From positions 124,001 to 188,000 of the forward strand of contig WHVD01000026.1 in NCBI GenBank assembly GCA_015178975.1: a DNA stretch of 64,000 nucleotides, in the 5' to 3' direction. The position numbers were made by a program, and so were the translations under genes. A model generated the notes under the pieces. It worked only from the letters and a program-made list of their open reading frames with translations. It was not told where the DNA came from and did no database searches. Position 1 is the stretch's first letter, and each line of letters starts with the position of its first letter. Below are positions 21,590 through 30,514 of this stretch, one piece after another. The DNA is from Hysterangium stoloniferum (taxonomy: Eukaryota > Basidiomycota > Agaricomycetes > Hysterangiales > Hysterangiaceae).

Positions 21590-22558
21590 CTAAGTGCGAA
21601 GCACAACAAAGGGATGTGAATCATTCTCAGGAGAAGGGGCTCGAGATAATCTAGGGGAAGAGTGTGAAGAATGAACCAGACCAGAGTAAGCACCACCTGA
21701 AAAATGAACTTGGGTGGAATTGGCATGATCAGGAGGACGAGATGATCCTGACATGATGTAATCCTTGATGTGAGAAGGCATATCATAAATGCAGGTGACT
21801 GAATGATGATTGGGTCTTCCACAACGATGACAGTGACCTTCATTGGCAGGATTGCACCAACGATACCCTTTATCATCCTCTAAAGAATGATTGGGAATAG
21901 CTCCATATTCTGATTTCTGACCTGAAGAATGTAAATCACCTCTGGTAGTTCATCCACCCCGGGCTAAAAATGAAGTCTCGATCGGCTCAGTTTTGATATC
22001 GATAACTGAAATGGAGGAACCAATGAGAATGTCGATGATATCAGAAAGTGAGGGTTCAGTCTTGGCAGTAAGAATGCTAGTGCGAACAGTATGATAGGAT
22101 GGATGGAGACCAACAAGAATGATGTCACCAATGAAAACATCACTGAATGGAACTCCAAGACCTTCTAGCACTTGACGAGACTTCTGAATCGATTGGATAT
22201 ACACCTCAATAGGTTTGGAAGGATCCTGTTTAGTTGCCATAAAGGCTTCTACAGCTTTGACCCTACGACCCATGGTAGACTTCTGAAAATAGGCATGAAC
22301 AGCCTTCCAGGATGCCAATCCAGAGCTGATGTCATACACCTTTGACTGGAGTTGAAAAGAAATGCGAGAATAGATAAAGAAGGCTGCCTGTCCATCCTCT
22401 GTGACCTTATCTGTAGGGACAACAGCATTGGGATCATCAGTGATCCAGGTGAAGGCAGCACCCAGGAAACACATCTTCATTGCTCTCTTCCACTCATAGT
22501 AGTTGTCCTCAACAAGGAGAGGAGCACTAGAGAAGATGGAGGTAAGACCAGAGGACAT
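21590..22558 (-). pseudogene. Copia-type Gag with one internal TGA
   Basis: The first 202 codons are open (MSSGLTSIFSSAPLLVEDNY, YYEWKRAMKMC, an N-terminal Copia Gag type). They stop at a TGA (21950-21952). The same frame continues to about 21590 and contains a zinc knuckle C-X2-C-X4-H-X4-C (CHRCGRPNHHSVTC, about codons 244-257). Total about 322 codons. The knuckle would normally bind element RNA in the virus-like particle. The TGA could be a CGA-to-TGA transition. Nothing of pol follows before the 3' LTR. Confidence 0.8.
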
Positions 22559-22642
22559 GATGTTGGATGGAAGGATTCAGGAGGTGTTGGAATAGGAGTA
22601 CTGATAAGGGAATTATGTGAAATTGATGGAGATTTAGTGGAA

Positions 22643-22658
22643 GCTGGGGCCCATAACC
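22643..22658 (-). promoter_or_regulatory. Primer-binding site matching the initiator tRNA-Met anticodon arm
   Basis: Immediately inside the 5' LTR, the minus strand reads GGTTATGGGGCCC-type sequence; on the plus strand it is GCTGGGGCCCATAACC. This equals the initiator tRNA-Met anticodon arm (GCTGGGCCCATAACC) with one extra G. Copia of Drosophila and Ty5 are known to prime with a half-tRNA-iMet cut in this arm. The same site occurs in the TRIM at 23987-24002. Confidence 0.75.
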
Positions 22659-22820
22659 TGTTGAAATAGTAGATAGAAGGACACAGAAGTCACCAGAAGT
22701 GACCAAACTCAGACTCAGACTCAAACTCGAATGACCGGCGGTGGTAGATTGCCAACACGCAGATAGCGCTACAGTAAGTACATGTGGGTACATATGGGTC
22801 CAAACCACACACAACGAACA
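22659..22820 (-). repeat. 5' LTR of the Copia element
   Basis: 162 bp, differing from 21288-21449 at one position seen. Confidence 0.85.
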
Positions 22821-23094
22821 TATCGATGGGGTTTTAGTATCGCATTCCTCATGCAATCACGAATTTAAGGCCATCATGTACTGCTAATTATTGTGCAACA
22901 ATTTCTATTGCCTTTCTACGTACTATATACAGTCCGAAGCTTTGACTACAGCGATATTTGAGAAGCAAATAGAGTGCCGGCTTGGCTGAGGCTAAGCTTA
23001 TTAATGCAGACATATCGTAATCACACGTCACGAATTAGCACCCGCGTTAACGGGGCGTATAATAAGTTGGCTGGTGCACCACACATCATATCCC

Positions 23095-23470
23095 AATTTA
23101 TTTATTCTAATATCAACCGATCCTCCTCCCCAATAGCCATCCAGTCTCTCCCCCTTTCGATCTTCCATTCCTCATCCACATGTTTTCTCCTCGCCTCCGT
23201 CTTTCCGTCTTTCCCTTGTATATTTCCCTCACCCTTTCCTCATCCCAATCCTGCCATGTCTCCGCTTCGAGCTTGTCACAACCTCCCAATCCTCATAATT
23301 ACCTCCAGACTGCCTCATCTTTTCCATCTTTTCCCGCCATGAACATCCAGTCCCCCCGTCTCCTCAGGCCCATGCTCCCGCTCTCTATCCCCTTGTCGAT
23401 CCGGTTCTGTAAGTGCGTTCTGCATACCTCCTAACAGCCTCCTCAAACACCCTCGTGGTCGAATCAAAAT
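23095..23470 (-). pseudogene. Mtf2-like fragment in left palindrome arm
   Basis: The reverse complement matches the 3' half of the Mtf2-like fragment at 1020-2079 (GFDSTTRVFEEAV-type peptide near 23440, then GA-rich sequence). Several frames are needed to follow it. The matching fragment in the right arm is at 25790-26050. Confidence 0.5.
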
Positions 23471-23741
23471 CCACCCCATTGGCCAGAGCTTTTTCGTTGG
23501 TCCGGGTGAATATGTATGTATTGAGTTGAACATGTGTTATTTGCAAGTTAGGAAGTTTATCTCACAATTCTAATGTGAAACTATTTTTATACTCTCTCAG
23601 TTGTAAAGGATTTTATCGTGGGCGGAGATTGGTATCCTAACGTATACTTCATCAACACACTTCGTTCCTTGTAGTGTATATACCATCCGCTAGGCTATGA
23701 TACTCTGCCCGTGATCCCCTGTTAAAAGTGTAGATAATGAA

Positions 23742-23813
23742 TGGCCAGACTGGGAATTGAACCCAGGGCTTCTGCTTATATAGCAGGGGTGTTAACCATT
23801 ACACCACCTGACC
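23742..23813 (-). tRNA. tRNA-like gene in TRIM 3' LTR, anticodon position UAU
   Basis: A complete 72-nt cloverleaf on the minus strand: acceptor GGTCAGG/TCTGGCC plus A, D stem GTGT/ACAC, anticodon stem CCTGC/GCAGA (outer pair mismatched), T stem CTGGG/CCCAG with loop TTCAATT. The A box (TGGTGTAATGGTTA) and B box (GGTTCAATTCC) are near consensus and recall tRNA-Glu/Gln bodies. The loop is TATATAA: positions 34-36 would be UAU (Ile) and position 33 is A, not U. The loop also reads as a TATA box. It lies in sense orientation relative to the element. Confidence 0.75.
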
Positions 23814-23986
23814 CTGGGAAGCACTGCTAGCATTACTCAATCTAACACACTCCCTTAATGCTAGCACTCAACTATACTATAAGCAGATATAGGTCCTCTC
23901 TGGCTCTTTTGTCCAGACTTGTCCACTATACCACACACAAATATAGCTGTTCACTCTACACACAGGAACCATGCCCTATAGCACAC

Positions 23987-24002
23987 AGCGGGGCCCATAA
24001 CC
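23987..24002 (-). promoter_or_regulatory. TRIM primer-binding site (half tRNA-iMet)
   Basis: The plus strand AGCGGGGCCCATAACC directly abuts the LTR at 24003. Its last 13 bases equal those of the Copia element's site at 22643-22658. Confidence 0.7.
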
Positions 24003-24024
24003 TGTTAAAAGTGTAGATAATGAA

Positions 24025-24096
24025 TGGCCAGACTGGGAATTGAACCCAGGGCTTCTGCTTATATAGCAGGGGTGTTAACCATTACACCACCTGACC
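24025..24096 (-). tRNA. tRNA-like gene in TRIM 5' LTR
   Basis: Identical to 23742-23813 as far as read; being in the LTR, it is duplicated with each transposition. Confidence 0.75.
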
Positions 24097-24965
24097 CTGG
24101 GAAGCACTGCTAGCATTACTCAATCTAACATCCCCTTAGCTTTGTATTTAATTTTTAAAGGTGTTACGCAAATCTGATGGCGAGCTTCGACAGGAGAAGT
24201 ACAAATCCCAATCAGCTCGAAGTCCTCATTCATTTCCTCACGATTACAACCAAATATGGCCCCCAAATACGAATATAATATTTCATACATGCCAAAGTGG
24301 ATTTTCAGTTTTATTTCAGAGATAAGAAAAGAAAATCTAATATGGTCATCCAGCTTCATCTACTTCGGTAATGCTCTGTGCGAGGAGCTGTATGGTTGGG
24401 TAGGGGGAGAGTGTTAGCTCTCCGCGTATGCGTGGGAAGACTTGCCGCTCGGGAGGGCGGGTCTCCTCATGCGTTACAACTCTCGCATTAATGACTTGTT
24501 ATTATGAGTTACAATAGATAAATGAACTGTTGAATTTTAATACTGTCCTTCATATGAGAGGAGGGTGGGCGGGTAAAAATGAATAGAATGACTAAAGGAA
24601 TGATAGAGTGTAGATGAGTGCGAAATATTAGGATTGTAACGACCGTGTTGTAGTAGTAAAAAACGAAAAGGTGTGAGAGTCCTCAGTACGCTCGGCTGGA
24701 CGTTGAGTGCCGAACTACTCCCGGCATGCCAGGGATCGTACGGCACTCGATACTCGGCATACAGGGACGCACGAAGTATATGTATCTCCACACTGCTCTG
24801 TCATCTTCGCTGGTTGATGTAGTAAGAGGTAAGGGGAAAGGCGCGGTTGTGCACAGACACGCCTGAGAAGTCACAACCACCCCGGTATCATGAGATCGAT
24901 TCCCCCTCGACAAAGAAAATACTCATTAAATTAAGTTACGCTGACATTGGGGTAAGGTTGAACAG

Positions 24966-25189
24966 TTCTTGGGATGACCTTCTTAAAACTGAATCCACTT
25001 TTGGTTATTTATAAATTTAGACGCGTCGCGAAATGGCTCAGCCAATGTTTTGTGTCGTGCCAGCTTTGTAGGCTGTAGTGCATTTCGGTGCATTAAATTC
25101 CACTCTCAATCTGCATTATGTATAAAAGGAAGCAAATTTAGTAAAAGGAGCCTAGACAAATTTACTTTACTGACTGTATGGCCAATCCT
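24966..25189. other. Palindrome centre with a piece of CYWFA 3' flank
   Basis: The unpaired centre contains catttcggtgcattaaattcc and aatctgcattatgtataaaagg, which resemble the CYWFA 3' flank and the start of the 29 kb relic. No gene. Confidence 0.4.
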
Positions 25190-26608
25190 GTTCAACATTA
25201 CCCCAATGTCAGCGTAGCCTAATTTAACGAGTATTCTTTGTCGAGGGGGAATCGATCTCATGATACCGGGGTGGTTGTGACTTCTCAGGCGTGTCTGTGC
25301 GCAACCGCGCCTTTCCCCTTGCATCTTACTACATCAACCAGCAATGTGGAGATACATATACTTCATGCGTCCTCTGTATGCCTGACCATATTAGATTTTC
25401 TTTTCTTATCCTTGAAATAATACTAAAAAATCCACTTTGGCATTTATGAAATATTATATTGGTATTTGGGGCCCCTACTGAGGAAATGAATGAGGACTTC
25501 GAGCTGATTGGGATTTGTACGTCTCCTCTTCAGACTTGCGTAACACCTTAGAAAATTAAATAAAAAAGCTAAAGGAATCACGGACAGAGTACATATCATA
25601 GCCTAGCCATTCGAATGGTATATACACCACAACGAACGAAATGTGTTGATGACGAAGTATACGTCGGGAAAGGAATCTCCGTTCATGATGAGATCATTTA
25701 CAACTGAGAGAGTATAAAAAATATTTAAATTAGAATTGTGAGATAAACTTCCTAAACCTGCAAATAACACATGTTCAACTCAATATATTCATATTTACCC
25801 GGACCAACGAAAAAGCTCTGGCCAATGGGGTGGGCTTTGATTCGTGCACGAGGGTGTTTGGGGAGGGTGTTAGGGTGTACGCAGAACGCACTGGCGGAAC
25901 CGGATCCAAAAGGAGATAGAGACCGGGTGCAGGAGAGCAGTCATGGGCCTGAGGAGACGGTGTGGCTGGATGTTCATGGGGGGCAAAGATGGAGAAGATG
26001 AGGCAATTTGGGAGGTAATTATTGGGATTGAGAGGTTGTGACGAGCTCGAAGCGGAGACACCGGGGGATTGGGAGGAATGAGGAAAGGGAAAGGAACATA
26101 TACGGGGGAAAGACGGAAAGACGGAGGCGATGAGAAAACATGTGGATGAGGAATGGAAGATCTAAAGGGGGATACACTGGGTGGCTATTGGGGAGGAGGA
26201 TCGGTTGACATTATAATAAAGTCTTCATTAGAAGAAATAAATTGGCATGTGATGTGTGGTGCACCAGCCGACCTATTATACGTCTCGTGAATGCGAGTGC
26301 TAATCTGGGACGTGTGATCACGATAGGTCTACATCAATAAGCTTAGCCTCATCCTAGCCAGCACTCGACTCAATATGGCTATTGCGTATTTGCTTCTCAA
26401 ATATCGCTTTAGTGAAAGCTTCGGAGTGCATATAGTAAGTGAAAGGGCAATAGAAATTGTTGCACAATAATGGGAAATACATGGTGGCCCAGCTTAAATT
26501 CGTGATTGCGTGACGAATGCGATACTAAAACCCCATCGATATTTATAAACGGACAATACTGAGGCGTGGAGCGGGATAGGAAATTGTTGACTCGATGTAA
26601 GAATTTAT
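25190..26608 (-). repeat. Right arm of the large imperfect palindrome
   Basis: Reverse-complement match to 21210-24965 without the two LTR elements. It holds the empty Copia site (aaaccccatcgatatttataaac near 26517-26540) and the uninterrupted TRIM site region near 25555-25620. Confidence 0.75.
25790..26050 (+). pseudogene. Mtf2-like fragment in right palindrome arm
   Basis: Contains ggggtgggctttgattcgtgcacgagggtg, equivalent to the GLGFDSSTRAF region at 1640-1680, then GA-rich sequence with stops. Counterpart of 23095-23470. Confidence 0.5.
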
Positions 26609-26639
26609 CATTGAAAAGTCCTCTTTTCGCATTCGCATA

Positions 26640-26875
26640 TGCCAGTCCAATCTGCACTTATTGTCAAAGCAAACAATTTTTTCAGAAAAGGCCCGGACGA
26701 ACTAACCTCACCCACCACTAAGTCGTTGATATAGTCCGCGCCTTCGACCTGAGATTGATTCAAGAAAAGTAATATCCTGGCCCCTCTCAATTTTTTCAAT
26801 CTCAATGAGATCATGTATCTCATCTAGATTATAAATGAAAATCTTCCTGCCCAAATACTGCCGGGAAAGGCAAAT
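26640..26875 (-). pseudogene. CYWFA-family C-terminal relic
   Basis: The minus strand reads YLGRKIFIYNLDEIHDLIEI then GQDITFLESISGRRR. It ends at 26860 where unrelated sequence begins, so only the last ~55 codons survive, followed on the minus strand by flank. Confidence 0.55.
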
Positions 26876-27429
26876 AACATTAATTTGATCAAATTATGTT
26901 TGGGAAGCCCAGAAACATTTGGAATTCATGGCCTTTTAGGGTCGCTAGTACTCCTCTCTGAGAAACCAGGCGGACAATCGATTCTGATCTTCACCAAACA
27001 CCCTAATGAGGCAGTTGTAGCTTAGTTTCATGTCCTTGCTACATTGCTTTACACGTATACCAGGGATTTTAGAATGTCTAGAAACCATACCCATTATACA
27101 AATAACATGGATTACCTATAGTTGTAGTAGGCCATTATAGTGACCTATAAATCAGGACACTAGGAGGCAGTGTCTCTGGCCGAATCTACATGAACTCGCA
27201 AGCACATTTAGATAGCTCAAGACAACATCTGTGCTGAGACTCCCATTTCCTGATGCAGCCGCACACAGTGACTGGTCTGACAATATACCAAACTTGAGGG
27301 TGCGGAGGGGGAAGATTACATACAAGGTCTGCTTCTGAATTCGGATCTAGTGCCTACTTTCTTTTCAAGACGATGTTAATGTTAACGCGTTTGCACTAAT
27401 AGATAAAATTACAATGTGTTAACATTGTG
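26876..27429. other. Intergenic, no supported gene
   Basis: No feature recognised; several gttaac/gtgttaac repeats near 27380-27440. Confidence 0.3.
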
Positions 27430-27760
27430 TTTATAGTATTGTTAACGAGTTGTCAGGGGTGTGAACGATCTCGTTGTTGGAATTGGTGATGAAACCACCC
27501 TTTTCCTAGGGGTGGTTCACCCATTTCTTCACTTTTTCATAGGAGGATGCTAATTGTGGACCATGTTTTCTGAGGTTAATGCATCCCAGAACCAGTGTAC
27601 ACCTAAACTACCATCCTACCTATCATGTCAGAAGGTGATTCACTAACTGACACATTGATTGACAAACAAGTACTATTATTACAAGTCTATTACCCACTTG
27701 TAGATTGTGTATTTCAATAAGCCAACTCATACTATTTTTAATACTTGTTCGATTTGGCAT
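27430..27760 (-). repeat. Dispersed repeat R1 (partner of 5480-5800)
   Basis: Reverse complement of 5480-5800 over about 300 bp, including gatgctaattgtggaccatg and cactaactgacac. Confidence 0.5.
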
Positions 27761-28234
27761 GGAAATTCAAGATCTCATCCCCCCGTTGCGAATGGAAGGA
27801 GCCCTTTATGAGATCACATGACCCAAAGAAAGTTGCCATAGTCAAGATAATTCACATAAAGGTTTTCTTCAAAGACTGTGTCACCCACCAGGTATATGGA
27901 AAGGAGATGCTCAGGGTGTGAGTGGGATTGGCACACTGCTATGAATCTCGTTGGTATGTGCATATGGACATGGGTTGTGGGAGCAGAAAAGCAAGTTGGT
28001 TATTGAAGAAAACAGTTGAATACCAAAAGTGGGATTACCACAATGACGGCTGGGGAAGGAGATCAGAGCTGCTATTTCTATAGTTTGTGGAATAATGGTA
28101 AAGGAGTGAAAAAATTTAAGATTTGTTGTGATCGAGACAACATCACATGGCTAAAAGACTGGCAACAGCATCTTGGTTCCTGGCAAGAAGGCTTTACAGC
28201 ACTTTGCATTATGTAAGGCACATGCTAGAAAACC
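27761..28234. other. Unassigned sequence, short coding-like fragments
   Basis: A frame at 28016-28216 (CCDRDNITWLKDWQQHLGSW) is not recognised. The start (ggaaattcaagatctcatcc, 27760) resembles 30767 (ggaaattcgagatctgatc), so part of it is repeated. Confidence 0.3.
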
Positions 28235-28937
28235 CAGAAATATTGTATGAACATTGCGAACCTCATAGCTCCTTCAAATGTTGACCGGTCACCTTGTACA
28301 TTTATATATATATACTATGTAATACTATATATATAGATTGTTTAAGTATTTTTCGGGTAAATTTAACTAGTGAAAGATTAATGAAGTCTAGATTTTCTTC
28401 ACCTATTTTATTTAAGGTGCATTATTATGTCACAACTCCAAAATTCGAGCTGTAGCATATTTCCCACAATTGAACTCCATTTGAGCTTGCAAACTCATTT
28501 GTGAGCCAGTGACTGCACCAAACCAAATGGCCTCATAATATGTCATTGTTCATGTAATTATATAGTAATAAATGACTGCTCCCATCTGTTTCAGTCCACA
28601 TATCAGTCATAAACTCACCAGGTAAATGCATACACCATGCTTCCTACATTTCCATGGCTGGTATTTGGGTCACAATACATAGCTGGGAGTGGCCATTTTT
28701 TACTATAGGAATGCATTTACAATAACATATTATGAGCCAGCAGTTGGCTCACAAATGAGTTTGCAAGCTCAAATGGATTTCACTTGTGGGAAATATGCTA
28801 CAGGTCAAATTTTGGAGTTGTGACATAATAATGTACTAGATATATAGTATTAGTATATATACATATATAAATTTACAAGGTGATTGGTCAATATTTGAAG
28901 GAGCTATGAGGTTCACAATGTTCATTCAATATTTCTG
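28235..28937. mobile_element. Foldback element with ~240-bp inverted arms
   Basis: The ends are CAGAAATATTGTATGAACAT and its near-perfect reverse complement (...atgttcattcaatatttctg). The arms continue through cctcatagctccttcaa, an AT-rich tatata stretch, gcattattatgtcacaactcc and tttgagcttgcaaactcattt. No ORF. I see no clear target duplication. It is a MITE-like non-autonomous element. Confidence 0.7.
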
Positions 28938-28965
28938 TTAAGAACAGAAAACTGACAGTGTTATT
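28935..28965 (+). repeat. Fragment of a Copia LTR start
   Basis: TGTTAAGAACAGAAAACTGAC matches the first bases of the LTRs at 58778 and 59041. The match is lost after about 30 bp. Confidence 0.4.
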
Positions 28966-29033
28966 CAACTGTTTCAACACCCCGACCAACATAGGCTGTA
29001 GTGCATTTTGGTGCATTAAATCCCACTCTCAAT

Positions 29034-29294
29034 CTACATTAGGTATAGAAAGGAAGCAAATTGAATAAAAAGAAGCTTACACACATGGCCAATCACAGTT
29101 TGTGACATCTGTTCCCGGCCCCTTCGACCTGAGATGGATTCGAGAAAAAAAATGTCTTCACCCCTCTTAAGCTTGTAAGTTTCGATGAGATCACCTATGT
29201 CATCTTGATCACAGATGAAAATTTGCATTCCCAAATACTGCCCAGCAGCCTCAGTGCAGCCACATATATGCGGAACAGGAAAGTGACATTCCAA
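29034..29294 (-). pseudogene. CYWFA-family C-terminal relic
   Basis: MECHFPVPHICGCTEAAGQY then FICDQDDIGDLIETYKLKRG and FFLESISGRRGREQM match the last third of the family. The upstream two thirds, including the CYWFA core, are missing; the junction at 29295 is followed by an M2 module fragment. Confidence 0.6.
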
Positions 29295-29299
29295 ACCTC

Positions 29300-29490
29300 A
29301 CATTCTCCGTTGCGATATTAAGCATATGGTATACCTCAATTGCGAAATCAGGCCCAGGAATATTGATTGACCGTGTGAGTGGGACTTGTCCAAGACCATT
29401 GGCACAAATTCAACCAAAATTGCATAGGCTAAACATAAATCCAGTGGCTGCGACACTCCAGTTAAGATAACAACCAGTTTGGACATACAC
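29300..29490 (+). pseudogene. M2 module fragment, second copy
   Basis: Similar to 16300-16470 (aaatcaggcccaggaatattgattgac and catccagtggctgc-type blocks), with changes that break the frame. Confidence 0.35.
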
Positions 29491-29647
29491 TGTCATGAGT
29501 ATACAGACTAGAGATCCTATCCTCATATATACAGTTAAGCAGACCTAGCTGTATCTAGATGTAATATTTAATATATGCCAGAAAAACAAATTTCTATTGA
29601 ATTCCAAAGTCCGCACTTCAGCGCTGGTTGTAGGTTCTCTAGAGGGA

Positions 29648-30180
29648 CTAGTATTTATTCATCTCCACGGCCAAGAATGTCTCCCTTTTCTCTGAAGATA
29701 ATGCAAGCTGATTAACCAATGTTTCTCCTTCATTCCTACGAGTCATTCCATGAAGGAGTCTCTGGAGACGTTCTTCGTCAATCATTCTGGTATCGTAGTT
29801 GGCTTTCACAGAACACATTGCATCCGGATCAGGCATGAAAAGCCTCACATTGTTGTACCGGCCTGCAGCCTCTCTGCTACCACTTTTACGTTCAACGGGA
29901 AAATAATCCTCAATGGTGGCCATGACCAGCTCGGAGAGTAGGAGTGAGGTGGCACATTAAATTGTAGAGCATCTTATGAGCGAAAGTCAGTCAGGTAATG
30001 AGAACTTGGCAGCTTCGTACCTTGATGGGCGCAATTCCGCTCAAGTTTTGAGATGGTACAAAAGGCAAGATGTGGTGTGGATATTCAGGTTGAGAATGCT
30101 CCATGAGGGTTGGTGCAGTGCACTAGCCATTGGAACGTGGTATATAAGGATGTATTTGTTGAGATTATTTGCACAGTTCT
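29648..30180 (-). pseudogene. Diverged CYWFA-family relic (subgroup 2), second copy
   Basis: The minus strand gives MATIEDYFPVERKSG, REAAGRYNNVRLFMPDPDAM and DEERLQRLLHGMTRRNEGE. AAGRY plus F-x-PDPDAM aligns with AAGRYLGKRIFIRD of the main family and PDPVAM of 39084. A deletion joins this to an N-terminal fragment near 29950-30000. Close relative of 16676-17240. Confidence 0.55.
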
Positions 30181-30302
30181 AATAATAACTCTTAGTGAGT
30201 GATAACTCCACTGAGTATATATAAGTATCTACCTAATAATAACTATAGGTAGAGTAAGTATCATGACTAGTGACTAATAGAATAATCCTTTACATACCTC
30301 TT

Positions 30303-30509
30303 TGTTAGAATTACATACGCAGGGTGAAAATATTGACCTGAGCTGGATTTGAACCAGCGACCACTAAGTTTGGATTACATGTCTAGTGCTCTTAACCCCT
30401 GAGCTATCAGGCCATTAAGAGTAGTTCTGTTAGGAACCAGTCACTACTGAGATGGTTAGTCATCAGTAAGATATTATTTTTATCCAAGTCAACCATTGCT
30501 CATTCAACA
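30303..30509 (-). mobile_element. Solo LTR (207 bp) carrying a tRNA-like gene, second copy
   Basis: Begins TGTTAGAATTACATACGC, ends TGCTCATTCAACA, and is flanked by a perfect CTCTT duplication (30298-30302, 30510-30514). Only about three base differences from 17780-17986 are visible. Confidence 0.9.
30334..30413 (-). tRNA. tRNA-like gene inside solo LTR, second copy
   Basis: Same 80-nt structure as 17811-17890, differing by one base seen in the variable region (cgacc versus caacc). It keeps the A at position 33 and the six extra bases in the anticodon arm. Confidence 0.7.
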
Positions 30510-30514
30510 CTCTT

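Larger units (their letters stand above)
21288..22820 (-). mobile_element. Non-autonomous Ty1/Copia-type LTR retrotransposon (gag only)
   Basis: Two 162-bp LTRs (21288-21449 and 22659-22820) differ at one position seen (cgctacGgtaag versus cgctacAgtaag), so the insertion is young. The target duplication is TATCG (21283-21287, 22821-22825). The inverted duplicate near 26500-26540 is an empty site with a single TATCG. The 1209-bp interior encodes only Gag; no protease, integrase, reverse transcriptase or RNase H is present, so it must move in trans. Confidence 0.92.
23720..24130 (-). mobile_element. TRIM-type LTR element with tRNA-like genes in both LTRs
   Basis: It has two 128-bp LTRs (23720-23847 and 24003-24130) that appear identical and begin TGTTAAAAGTGTAG and end CAATCTAACA. 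The interior is 155 bp without an ORF. A perfect TCCCC duplication flanks it (23715-23719, 24131-24135). Next to the right LTR is AGCGGGGCCCATAACC, the initiator-Met half-tRNA primer site used by the Copia element at 21288, which places the 5' LTR on the right and the element on the minus strand. The whole 411-bp unit is absent from the other palindrome arm. Identical LTRs indicate recent movement by a Copia-type helper. Confidence 0.92.
21210..24965 (+). repeat. Left arm of a large imperfect palindrome
   Basis: Read inward, this arm is matched in reverse complement by 25190-26608. Shared landmarks include cccgctccacgcctc (21249; inverted near 26565), ataaatatcg/atggggttttagtatcgcattc (inverted at 26517), the Mtf2-like fragment, ccgctaggctatgat, cagctcgaagtcctcattca, and gaatcgatctcatgatacc-type sequence near the centre. 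The left arm is longer because it contains a Copia element, a TRIM and about 410 bp (near 24345-24757) absent from the right arm. Confidence 0.75.

Noticed and set aside
21319..21876. 185-aa hydrophobic minus-strand frame across the Copia LTR and gag 3' end.
   Set aside because: It overlaps the zinc-knuckle frame of gag in another phase and runs into the LTR. Gag explains the region.
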